Below, piece by piece: positions 10,985-23,200 of a stretch of 64,000 bases of DNA; within the stretch, counting starts at the first letter, position 1; the number at the start of each line of letters is the position of its first letter. The DNA is taken from the NCBI RefSeq assembly GCF_963576615.1, contig NC_088715.1, positions 63,570,981 to 63,634,980 of the forward strand. Direction: 5' to 3'. The notes below the pieces were generated by a model. It saw nothing but the letters and a program-made list of their open reading frames with translations, made no database searches and was not told the origin of the DNA. Origin of the DNA: Watersipora subatra (taxonomy: Eukaryota; Bryozoa; Gymnolaemata; Cheilostomatida; Watersiporidae). Position numbers and translations under genes: made by a program.

Positions 10985-13900
10985 GTATTTTTCTAACGAT
11001 TCTTACAAGATTATAAGATTTAATAATAGGAATAGTTATTCGATTTTATAAGATTCTTGTAAGATTTAATTATAAAATTATGATTTATAAGATTATTCGA
11101 TTTTACAAAATCAGTGCATATAAAGTCTGATGGTGTGCAATATGTTACTGTTATTATTTTTCCAAAGATGTTATTGGTGATACTACGGCTGTGCCCAAAG
11201 TCGCGATTCTGTCAAGCCGTTTTTAATATCTGCAAAAGTAAGAATGAGTAATACATTTTCTGATAGATATACAGCTATTTCTATGACAGTCAGCTAAAAT
11301 CTGCTTATATAGTCAATGGGAATTCATAGATCAGCTGATTCACTCTACACATCACCATGCCATTGCGTCATGCTATTTATAGGCTTCACTTATTTTGATT
11401 ATTCGCATATCTAAGGCTTATTATATTTATGGAACAAACTGAAAATCTTTGGAGTTGGAAAACTGAATTTGATCCGAATAGAAATAACAAGAATATCGAT
11501 TATTATTGGCGTAACCGAATTATTATTAGTACAATTTTGTGGACACTTTTCTACTGATCACTCGCTGTTATGGGCTAGTAAAGGTTAAAAAAATGTCAAA
11601 GTGGCGGTCAAATAGAGGTAGCATTCAATTAAGGGGTGGCGTTCTATTTTTCAATACTTCCATAGTGGTGGTCAAATAAAGGTGGCGTTCAATTAGAGGT
11701 TTTACAGTATATAACTATAAAATAACTATAAAACATAAAAAAACAAATGTTTGGTTTCTATGTTGATCATGACATTCCAGCTAAGATTCATCTAGTCAAG
11801 AAACAGTTTGAATATTATATCATTTCTTCAGAGTGAATCTATGTTAACAGAAGTATGTATTTTTTATGAATGGGTGCTATTTGCATTAAGCGTTTTTCCC
11901 ATACCAACCATAACTGTCCCCAATCAGCACGAGTTGAGCTCTGCTCAACTTTTACAAAAAAAACACAAACAAAACCTTCCAAAATGTATAGTACAAGTGG
12001 CGGGCAGCGGTATGTTGCACCAACTTGTTACCACCCATACGGTAACAAAGTTTATCAACTTCTTTTATAATAGTCATTTTCTAAATGATTTCACATGAAG
12101 CAGTAGCCTATTCATGTGATGACTAGCAAGGCAGGTTTCTGAACATACATGTAAGCCACTGAGCCCCATGTCGCAATGTTTTGTTGCACAAGATTCTTGT
12201 AATGGATATAAGAACTACGCTTATCGACCAACATCTGTGGAAAACATACATTTATGAATGACCTTGGCATTTTCTAGTAGCATGTAGGTCATGTAATCGC
12301 TGGAGACGCAATGTTTTGGGAGCGTAACTAGCTAAGCCTAATGCCGCAGTGTTATGCTACACGATATTTCTGTCAGTGAAAATCACACTTCAGGTTTCAT
12401 TGCAAGTTTTACAGTGTGATCAGCAAAGTCACCAGTTTTAAAGTTAGAATTGTCTCCTGATGTCTTGCAGAATTGGATGTGTTGATATTAGTAAAGATGA
12501 GTCTAAGATGGTAGTATAATATACTTCTAAGGAGAGATCATCAATACTTCGATGGCAGATTTAGATGGTGCAGATGACAGCACTGCAACCAGAAAGGTCA
12601 AACATGGGTTGGTACATAAATCTGTCGCGTTGATATTTTACATACCATATATTTTGACATATAAGCTGAGTTTGAAACTGAAAATTTTTTTCAAACTGAG
12701 AGGTTGGTTTATATGCGCATAACTCTGATCCCTCTCAAACAAATGAAATACTAACTTAATTTTTACAGCTTGACCCATGCTAAATATGCCGCCAGTAGCC
12801 TGTTACCTACGGTTTGTTTCGAGGGGTTGTCCTTAAAAAAAGCTGCATCTGAAGGTTCCTCGAAAAAATGCGAGGAAACCGGCATACTTTGCCTTTTTTC
12901 TGTGCAGCTTTTGTTCACCCAATAAGAGCATGCACGTCCACACGAAACAGCGATTGGTTGATGATACGCTGTGACAGCAATATAACAGTCTGTAGTTAGT
13001 TCGTTACACGTTATAATTTGCGTGTTTACGCTCATCACACAACTTTACACGCAGTTAATTTACGTTGATAGTACCGCCGGTACAGTTGAAAGAATTTACT
13101 GTTAATAATAAAAGGAAAGCATAACAATATTGGTTATCATGTTGAGTAATTCTCTTCTTTAACCTATAGGTGAGATGGGTGCATCCGACGTACTACAATT
13201 TGTAGTGTTGGCTTATATGCTTACCATTTTTATTAATTTACAGTTTCAGGGCTGTTGTTTTAGTGACAGCTCATGTGCGAGATTGGCTTACACGCGAGGA
13301 TATAGAGTAGCTTGCACCAGATCACTTTCATTTTGAGTATTCAATGATAAAATACTAGTTTATATAAATTTATAAACTATTGAAACTTAACTTTATACAA
13401 TTTACTTGAATCGTAAATTCTTTCAGACGGTCGGCGGTCACCTGGTAAAAATAATGTTGTATTTATGTCATGTAATAATGCTCACTTCAACGCCTTATTC
13501 AGTAATATCTGCTTATGCTTGTCGATATATTACTACTTATCATCATACATTATTCAGAAGCATTAAACCAATATTCGTTCTATAGTAGTGCACTTTATTA
13601 TGCCTCTTCTAAAAACTACCGTTATTTTCAAGAACATCCATGGAACAGCCCTTATGAAGTTTGCGATGAAACATTGCTTCTATTTGAAATATGATTCACG
13701 AGCTAATTATCTTATTATAGTCTGTAGTATCTCTCTGTCTCTTAGGTTTCTTCTATCTGACATAACGATAAGAAAGCGAATCTTTTATTTCTATGTCGAT
13801 CATTACATTTAAGCTAAGATTTACGTAATAAAAAACCATTTGAACATTTCTTTAGTGTGAATCTATGTATATTACATTGAGTCAATCACCTTTTTATCTA

Positions 13901-14082
13901 CTACTGATGCAACCTGAGAAGTCATAGAAATATTGCCACAGCTTTTTCTTGGCATCAAACATTAGTTTTCAAATGGCAGAGCATTTGATAGTATTTATAA
14001 ACTGAATCTGGTTAGTGCTAATCGCTTCACCATTTGCTGGAAGAAGCAGTTATCAAGGTATTACCCCTTTCTTATACTCCAG
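10985..14082. other. 5' region or intron of ATRX
   Basis: A short candidate exon at about 12471-12512 (after tcttgcag, before gtagta) has exactly the phases (1 in, 2 out) needed to link 10854 with 14083, but its peptide is not recognisable. A diverged direct repeat pairs 11747-11850 with 13778-13875. Sequence at 11600-11710 contains GTGGCGGTCAAATAGAGG-type motifs that recur inverted at 53190-53285. Confidence 0.35.
12763..13038 (-). CDS. Unrecognised 91-codon ORF
   Basis: An ATG-started minus-strand ORF with mixed composition and several Cys (CGRACSYW, NKSC). I do not recognise it, see no splice context for it, and list it only because its composition is less repetitive than the surrounding ORFs. 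It may well be chance. Confidence 0.12.
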   Translation of the reverse strand: MMSVNTQIITCNELTTDCYIAVTAYHQPIAVSCGRACSYWVNKSCTEKRQSMPVSSHFFEEPSDAAFFKDNPSKQTVGNRLLAAYLAWVKL

Positions 14083-14241
14083 GTCCAGGTTTAGTCTCGA
14101 ACAGCTCATTGGCAAATTGAAGACAACTCCAGCCTCCACTGCTTCGCATCACGATGCAGCTGTCGAGTCAACAAGAGATGCTCCAGTCAATGGACATCCT
14201 GTAACCGAGAAAAAATCAAGAAGAAAAGGCATTCCTGTAAG
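14083..14241 (+). CDS. ATRX: ATRX N-terminal exon
   Basis: Encodes SRFSLEQLIGKLKTTPAS and on to EKKSRRKGIPV, with donor gtgagt at 14242, phase 2 in and out. SLEQLIGKLK resembles KLNTLVQKLHDFL at the N-terminus of human ATRX. Two acceptors six bases apart (exon start 14083 or 14089) are both in frame. The phase-2 start matches the tiny first coding exon of vertebrate ATRX as I recall it. Confidence 0.8.
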
Positions 14242-17200
14242 GTGAGTGGCAGCTGTTTTTACCTCATTTGAAAAGCCTAGATAGTTACACAGAGTGTACA
14301 GATTGTACACTCTTCTCACTCATTATTCTAGTCGGAAGGTTAGTTAAGTTCACCTAATTCAGCACGTGTAGCTGATCAAGCAACTATCGTCAGCTGTATG
14401 TATTCCTGCATATGTATGGGTAGTTGTTGAACTCTACAGAATTTTTCACACATGTTATTGCCAGATTGGGAAGATATTAGTTTTCTAGTGATGCCTACCA
14501 GGTTTGGCTTGGTATCAATCAGGTGGAAACACCAGTTTTTTATTTTATCGTATCATCATATACATGTATTTGTAAAAATCGTAAACCTCTGTTGGATGAG
14601 AGAATATATTCAACTACATGTATGAGAACTATAGCAGGACACCATTCTTGACTAAAACATTATCATCAAAATGTTGAAAATATTGCGGCTGCATCAGTCA
14701 GTCGGACATACGCAGTCGTCATTTACGCAGGGTTGGAAAAAAATGATGTTTGGTGGTTTGAGTGGTTTTTCATGGTTTAAACCGGTTTGTATAGTTTATT
14801 GTACTTTGCCTGCAAAAAAAATGTGTGAATAGGTTTACACATATAATGTATATGTGGTAGCTATTATGTTCTATATTACACGGCGTAATTGCACATAGAC
14901 ATAAACATTGAATGACAAAAGGTAAATGAAGAGACAGATACAGAAGGATATCATATTAACTATCTTTAAGGCAACATGTTATTACGGCTTAAAATCCTTT
15001 TCTTCAGCTCTTCGCATGAAATGCTGCCATACCGTATCCTGTTTTCGAGGCATAGTGAGATACAAAACTCATGCGATGCTTGTACATGTAGATAGGTCGC
15101 TAATTACTAAATAAATGAGAAGCATGTCATGGATATACCAATATTAATACTTTTGATTTTGTTTGATGCTTGTTAGCGCAAACTGAGTAATGGGTTTGGG
15201 ATAATTGAAGATGAGCAAGTCTGACATCAAAACTTCAAAATAATTATTCTCATGAAAGCGGAAAGAGACTTTAGTCTGACATCAACACTTCAGAGGCTGA
15301 ATATTGAATTGAGTAAATACTTATAGTACTTATAGTAAGTACTTATAGTACTTATAGTAAATACTTATAGTACTTATAGTACTTATAGTAAATACTTATA
15401 GTACTTATAGTAAGTACTTATAGTAAATACTTATAGTACTTACAGTAAATACTTATAGTACTTATAGTAAATACTTATAGTACTTATAGTAAATACTTAT
15501 AGTACTTATAGTAAGTACTTATAGTAAGTACTTATAGTAAATACCTATAGTACTTACAGTAAATACTTATAGTACTTATAGTACTTATAGTAAATACTTA
15601 TAGTACTTATAGTAAGTACTTATAGTAAGTACTTATAGTAAATACAAATTAAATCCTTTAATTTGAGGCCTGTATTTGGATTAAAGGAACAATGAATGGT
15701 CCTCCAAAAATATTGCTTATCATTACAAATAGAGTTTGAGAAAAGTGAAAAAAATCATAAAAAACAATGAAATATTGAGTTTTTGACCTGGTTTAAACTA
15801 CTGGGATTAAACTACCCGAGTTAAACTACCTGGTTTGAACTACCAGGGTTAAACTACCCAGGTTAAACTACCCGAGTTAAACTACCGGGGTTAAACTACC
15901 TGAGTTAAACTACCAGGGTTAAACTACCAGGGTTAAACTACCAGGGTTAAACTACCAGGATTAAACTACCAAGGTTAAACTACCTGGGTTAAACTACCTG
16001 GGTTAAACTACCTGGGTTAAACTACCAGGGTTCAACTACCCGAGTTAAACTACCAGGGTTAAACTACCCGGGTTAAACTACCAGGGTTAAACTACCAGGG
16101 TTAAACTACGAGGGTTAAACTACCAGGGTTAAACTACCCAGGTTAAACTACCAGGGTTAAACTACCAGGGTTAAACTACTAGGGTTAAACTACCAGGGTT
16201 AAACTACTTGGGTTAAACTACCTGGGTGAAACTACCTGGGTTAAACTACCTGGGTGAAACTACCTGGGTTAAACTATCAGGGTTAAACCGAGCCAACCCT
16301 GCAGTGTAGACTCATGAGTATGGAGTAGAAGTACAAATTTTTATTTATTTTTCCTATTCTATATAAAATATATAGGCTTTCAGAACTTACTCAGTCATCG
16401 CAAAATGAATTTTAGCACCTTTTAAATTTTAATACATTTCTTGATTACAGCTTGACAAATATTAGTAAGTAATACAGTAAAATAAATCTACTTGAGCATT
16501 TATATTTAAGTAGCCAGTCATGCGCTGTCTTAATCTTGAGAGCCAGACTGCAAAGTTTAATTTATCATTATTCTATGTGGGATTTATAAATTTTTTATTT
16601 AAAACTTACTCATTTGGCACACCTTGCATCTTGTTTTTTGTTCCTTTGTCAATATCTGCTTAGATAGATGAATCTCACTCAAACCTTGAATTCTTCACTT
16701 CCTCATTGCCGACCACACTTGATCCATAATATCTATTCACAATTCAAGCTCACTTCAATACCTAGTAATACAATACATGAGACACGACTGCGAGTGTAAA
16801 TTCAAGAGTCTGTGAAATTCTAATTTGTTTTTCTGTTAGCAGCATTATACACATAAGGATTTATTCAATAGCATTGCTTCTAGCGTGTAACAATAGGAAA
16901 AGGTTTCAAAGATGAATACATCGAGCATAATTATGTTGTTGTGCAAGGCGAGGTAGACTGGATACCAGCGTGTTAAACTATATGCAACGAGTGCTGAGAC
17001 TGAAACTGTGGGTGCTAAAATCCTGAATTTTATTAAGACAATCTAACACCAGCCGGAGGTAGTACCATCAAAAAGTAGGGTACGGATTTACAGCAACTAA
17101 TCGTAAGATTTAAGTTGTGAGAAAATGAGATGGCTGACAACCTGCTTTACGCTCAAAGGATATTTATCTATCATAGATAAAATATGAAACGAACCTATTT

Positions 17201-20200
17201 GATAAGGCAGATACCATTCTTTCGATAACCTTTGGTTCTGGCATTGTGTATCACGATTTTAAACATTCTACTAATAATAGTACAAACTACTAATACAAAC
17301 ATGGTTAGTCTTTCATTCACTTTCTCTGTGTCACATGTACAAAATGAAAAGCAGTTATTTTGGCATACAAGTCGACCTGGGGTACAAGTCGACCTGGTGT
17401 ACAAGTCGACCTGGTGTACAAGTCGAGGTGTAAAGTTTGGTTTAAAAATTTTGGTTCTGACATGCATCTGCCTTATAAGTCGACCTCTTCTCTGGATCAA
17501 ATTGTTGATAGCTAATAGTTCAGTCGGCATCAGATGCGGGTGATGCTTAGCTGAGAAAATGGCATTCAAAAATGCCATCAGCAAAAACTCTTGTTGTTGT
17601 ACCGTCGGCAATACATACAACGATTAACAAAAGAACAAGAAATGACAGTTCTAGGGAAGACCACTAGGCACAAAAAACAATACTTCACCATCATATTGGC
17701 CCACCTCGCCAATAGCATGAAACTATCATCTTTGATAATATTTACGGTTTTTTCAAATAAGCCATGCTGCAAGGCAGATTTCTGTTAGGAATCATGGTTC
17801 ATGCACAATAAAAAATTGATAAACAATAGCGGTTGTGTCAAATGGATAACTCAAGTGTGGGCTTGCAGGCAGATACTAAGAAAAAGCTTCAAATTTGAAA
17901 AAAAGTTCCAGTCCTGAGAGAATCCTAGCGATGGCAATTTGAATGTTGAAGAATTGGACTTTGTGTTTGATTCATCTCCATGTTGAGTAGGATTACTAGT
18001 ATTGTACTATTTTTATAAAAAAAATCCCTATATGTCATGTAATTTTGCTTTGCGATGGTTTTTGAAGTTGGATTGTACTAGTATTTGTGTCATGAAAACG
18101 GGACCACCGTATAAGTCAAGGATGGATTTTTAAGCTTGAAATTTAATGTCAGTTTTCTGACTAATACACCGGAATTCACGGTATATCCCTCTACTATAAT
18201 AATCGCATGAACTATGGGCCCTCACTTTGGCTATTTATATTGTATGGTATTATGTCAGACTACCGATTTTAACGGCCCATTGCCACTTACACACTTATCC
18301 ACAGTTAATAAACCTGACTCAGTTATCGTGTACCGTCATTGTACCCCAGGCAAGTCAAAACTTGGCGTATTTTTCGTAAACTCTGAGAGACGTCTCTGAA
18401 TGAAATCTAAGCACCTCACATGTACCATAATCGTGCAGACCTATGCGTCGGTAGTCCAAAAGCTTTTTAGCACTATCACACGTAGAAAAAATATTTTTTG
18501 CTCTTGTCTTACCTAGCCCAAGCTGAAAAATCGGGACATAAAATGTTGTAAAGATAGCGTTTAGTTCCACATTGACGAATGCTGAACCATTCTTGGATGA
18601 CACCTAAATACTTGAATTTTTAAAAACCTTATCACTACTGCTAATAATGTCCTAAAATATCTAAATATGCTTAAAAAGGCAATCAGTTTAATCTGTTATT
18701 GTAAATTGTGATACCTAACTATAGCGTGCCAAATTACAAGTACAACAATATTTTTACCAAAATACCGGTAAAGCATAAAACCAGTCGAAACCATGAAAGT
18801 CATTTTAAGCCTTACCCATTCCTCAACACATTTCAGGAATTCTTAATGGTTGAATTGTGTGTAAGCTGTCAATGACCAGCTTTAGGTCATGTAAACTTGA
18901 AGAGTTCTCTCTTAATTTGATCTGGTATTAATGTGGGCGCCTAATCTTTTCTACTTGCTCATGTCTAGAACATTACTGTCTGTCTGTCTACAGTTATATA
19001 GCTGCAACCGCCAACCATGAGACTAGTGTGGATGAGGCGCTGCCCGGTGTAGAGGGAGACTTCAGTATGGAACTAGACGAATCTACAAGGTTAGTCAGTT
19101 TTTGTTGTCAACTTCATTTCTTCGATCGTCGTGATTATTACCCATTTGATAACGCAATAATGATTACGAACCGCCACATTATCAATGAGTGTGCGTTATA
19201 TTCATTATCATTCAATTATCAAACAGCATTACTACAATAAATGCAGAGATATCTGCACAATTGCTAGTAAAAACTAATTGCACTCTAACTGTAAATTAAT
19301 GGATTCCACTAATATCATAAAGGTCATGACCTCATCCAAAACTGTAATGCAATAATTACATTTATTGCATTACTAGGTGAATGCCTGGTGTTGCACGGGT
19401 AATAAAAAACAGTTTATAAACAATGCTAGGTAATGTAGTTGCCATTGCCTAAGTTTATCAATTAGCCAATGGCAAATTGGCCAATTTGGCTACATGATAG
19501 TGCATGTAGCCAAATTAGCCAATGGCAAATTGGCTAATTTGAGTAATTTATTCTAGTAACTTAAGCTTGTCTAAATCTTTACTTTGATAAGAGCCGTGAA
19601 GCCAGTTTGTAATCATTCCATTATCGTGATCAGAGTCATGATCTTTCGCAATCGTGATCCTCAAGTGTGCTAGTAGTAACCAATGGTATTTTCACAAGTG
19701 TTTTCAGCATGTGTATTTTAATCGATGTAATAAGTATGCACATGATTATTCATTAGTATGGCCGGTTGGACGCATAGTGTAATGAATAGTATGCCTGTCC
19801 GCAAAATTGGTGGTTCCAAATTCAATTCTATTGTGAAACAGATTATTTGTTTCACACTAGAATTGGCCAAGTTGCCATTGGCTAAATTTGCTAACTTTCA
19901 CAGTTTGCAAATTTCATCCATCCAAAAAGGTTAATATCGCCCGAAGGAAGGTACAAAATATAGGCGACATTTGATTCGCATGTGAAAGGGTTAAATTTAT
20001 CTTCTCAAAATTCTGACGAAGTGTTTGAAAAATACAACACCACTCTTTATTTGAAGATCACCTCTAAAGCACCACTCTAAGGAAAGAGTTAAAAAAGAGA
20101 GCGCCATGGCATTCAAATAAAGATTTTATGGTACATACACATCGATTCAATTTGAAGGCTTCTGACATGCCTAAATCGTTTTGATACAATATGTATATTT

Positions 20201-23200
20201 TAAAATAGATATATTATATCGTTTTGAAACAAATCAAGTCATGAGAAAGCTCATTCTTCTATCACTAGTAATGAGTCATTTTAGAAAGTTGTTAGATTAC
20301 AGCTGTTATAGCAAGGAGAAGGTAGTTTGAACTAATCAGCATATGTAATTGGAGTCAGCAGTGTTCGATGATTATGACAGTTTGTGGTCTTGGAAACACT
20401 ACCAACTTTCAAGTTAGTAGTGAAATTCTGTGCATCATCATCTGTAAGATGTGCAATACCTGAGGTTGAGACTGGGAAATATCAGAAAAAAAATTGAACT
20501 GATTTGAAATACCAAAAACGTTCAACCCTCTCACTCCAGAAGCAATAGTTTTGAATGATAGATTAGTCATCTCGAATTACAAATGAATGAAATTGAATCT
20601 CAATATTATCCAATAAAAATCAGCTGCTGGATCAATCACAAAACAATCGTAAAAGCAAATGAATCATTTTACGTGAGCGCTTCTGTCTCTTTGCTCTCTA
20701 GTTTTGGCCTAGAACAGACAAATCTTATTCTTATATTCATGCATGCCATATATGTGTTGCTCTTGCAGTATGTGCAAGGTTGACCCGCTGCCATCAAGTT
20801 CTGCTCCAAAAGCAACGAGCTCTACAAATGACTCCAAAGATGAAATTCCGGAAGGCAAGTCCGGATGGCTCTATAACTTTCGATTCTTTTTTACATCTAT
20901 ACATTCCGACTACCGCTGTTTGCCTTCTTACATTTTTGAGCTTCCTGCACCATACCTATTGCTAGCTGACTGCGCTAATACGTACTGCTTGTTGCTCATT
21001 TTCAACTGATTTCACATGATATGCCACATGAGCTCATATGACATTAGGTTTCCTATTTGTCACTTCCTTTTCTTCACATTCTTGAGAGATTTTTATGCTA
21101 ATGAGCTCCATTTGCTAAGCCATGAAGCACCTGTTGACACTCTTCTTTGAGTTGTGATGTTTAGATAGAATAAAAAATTGCAAGCAAAATTTCAATTATG
21201 ATTGTACTTTTAGTGACGTGTTTATAGGTAGGAGAATTGCTAAGTCTTCACCGCTGATAGTTGCGCTGTTTCTACATAGGGACAGTTGTGGTGAATCCAG
21301 AAGCGCCAAGTCTTGAGGCGGAGAATAATGCCCCTAAAATTGCTCCAGAGATGGTAGGATCTGAGCTAGCTCGAGGAACTACCGGTGACACGACCGCGAA
21401 GGCAACAGACACGTTTCACTGTACTGTATGCAAGGACCCGCTCTATGTAAAGGAACCTCAAACTATCAAGCAACATCCTACTCTGCGCGTCATCGTCTGT
21501 AAGGTATGATATATATATCATATCATATGATATATATATCATATGATATATATATATATCATATGATATATATAGATATATATATACAGTGAAACATGGA
21601 TAACTCAAACTTCATGGGACCGAGCGAACGTGTTTGAGTTATCAGAGCGTTCAAGTTATTAGAGCACAGTCACAAGTGAATGTATGTATCAGTAGATACA
21701 TATACAAACTACATGTATATACAGTGGTGTGCATAAACTTGGAATCACCAGTTAAATCTTCAAATATGTATGTTTATATGCTGTTGTCTAAGAAATTCTT
21801 TGGAGTTAAGTGCCTCAACCCCATCAATATATATATCATTTGAAAGGGAAAATTCTGAAGAACAAGATGATGCCAAATATTCGAAAATATTCTCAGATTT
21901 TTATCGCTGGGGGTGGATCTACCGAAAGGCAGACTTATTGCAGGCTATGAATGTTGTTAGTGAAAATTGATAAAATAGGATACAAACAAACTCTTTTATA
22001 CATATTGGTAGCCCTGAAAAGGGCCGTTGGGTTATTGTTGGTCTTCAGAAGGACTGGTAAGGTGTCTTGAGCTGAGCATTAGTATTTTATTGGCCAGCCC
22101 TTGTTCTTGATCACCATCTGACACCGTCGAGGCATGCTGTTTACCAACTTTCTGAGCTCTTCAGGAGGGATGATGTGATGCCAAGCATGAATAATCTTCT
22201 CTATGAGCTCCCGTTTTGTCTTTGGTTTATCTTTGCTGACTATCACACCAATACGCTGCCAAAGATTTTCAATGGGATTCAGGTCAGGGCTTTGTGCTGG
22301 CTAGTCTATTACCCTCACATTACTTCTGGTCATCCACTCCTTGACTCTCTTGGCACGGTGGCAGGGTGCATTGTCATCCTGGTAGTACCAGGGTTGGTCG
22401 TTGCTGGTGAACAGGCTCCGAGCACTTGGAAGCATGACATCTTCCATGGTCTTGATGTATTTGTCTCCATTCATCATGCCTTCACAAATGGAGAGTCTTC
22501 CCACACCAAAAGCTGTCATGCAACCCCATACCATGACTCCAGTAGGGTGCTTGATGGTTGGTAGCGTACAAGCCGGGCTGTACTCTTCTCCAGGTCATCT
22601 CCTCACATAACAATTTCCAGAGTGGTTTTGGATGGTAAATGTTGACTCATCACTGAACAAGACCCTTTGCCATTGGGCTGTTGTCCAGAACCGTTTATCT
22701 TTAGCCCACTATTGACAACGCTTTCGCTGTTTCTCAAAAACTAAGGGCTTGCGCCTTGCCTTGCAGCCTTTCAAACCATTTGCAAGCAGTCTTCTTCGCA
22801 CTGTACTGGGGTGAATCTCAATATCTCTGTTGTCCTTAATCTCCTTACAAAGTTCAGTACTGTTCAGATGTCTGTCAGCGAGGGATCTTCGTACCAGGTA
22901 CCGATCTTCACGGATAGTCGTCTTCTTGGGTCGTCCAGCAGAGTAGGTGGGTTTAAGACTGCCATTGGAGGTCCAAGTCTTGATTGCTGTGTAGACTGCC
23001 TTCTGAGAACAACCAACTTCCGCAGCTATCTGTCTTTGGGTCTTTTGCTGTTTGTGAAGGTGCAGAATGATGGCTCTTCTCTCTGTAGATAACACTTTAG
23101 GCATGGTAAAGTTCAAAGTCAAACTGAGTTCAAAGTTAAACTGAGAATGAATAAGACTTCAAGTGTCCTGCTTTAAATATGCAACAGTCAGCAAATTGCA

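Larger units (their letters stand above)
14728..16301. mobile_element. Possible hAT-like element carrying two minisatellites
   Basis: The left end CAGGGTTGG and right end CCAACCCTG are exact inverses, and the left interior carries GGTTTAAACCGG, the motif on which the 14-bp satellite inside is built. No clean 8-bp target duplication is visible (CATTTACG against CAGTGTAG), so the boundaries rest on only 9 bp plus internal relatedness. Confidence 0.45.
14242..18993 (+). other. ATRX intron with hAT-like element, two arrays and a pogo-like repeat
   Basis: About 4.75 kb GT-AG intron. Its contents are listed separately (14728-16301, 15316-15645, 15787-16290, 17358-18240). The stretch 16302-17357 shows nothing recognisable. 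Confidence 0.8.
19090..20768 (+). other. ATRX intron
   Basis: Contains hairpin-forming sequence at 19440-19900 and a dispersed repeat at 19914-20136. No coding signal. Confidence 0.75.
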
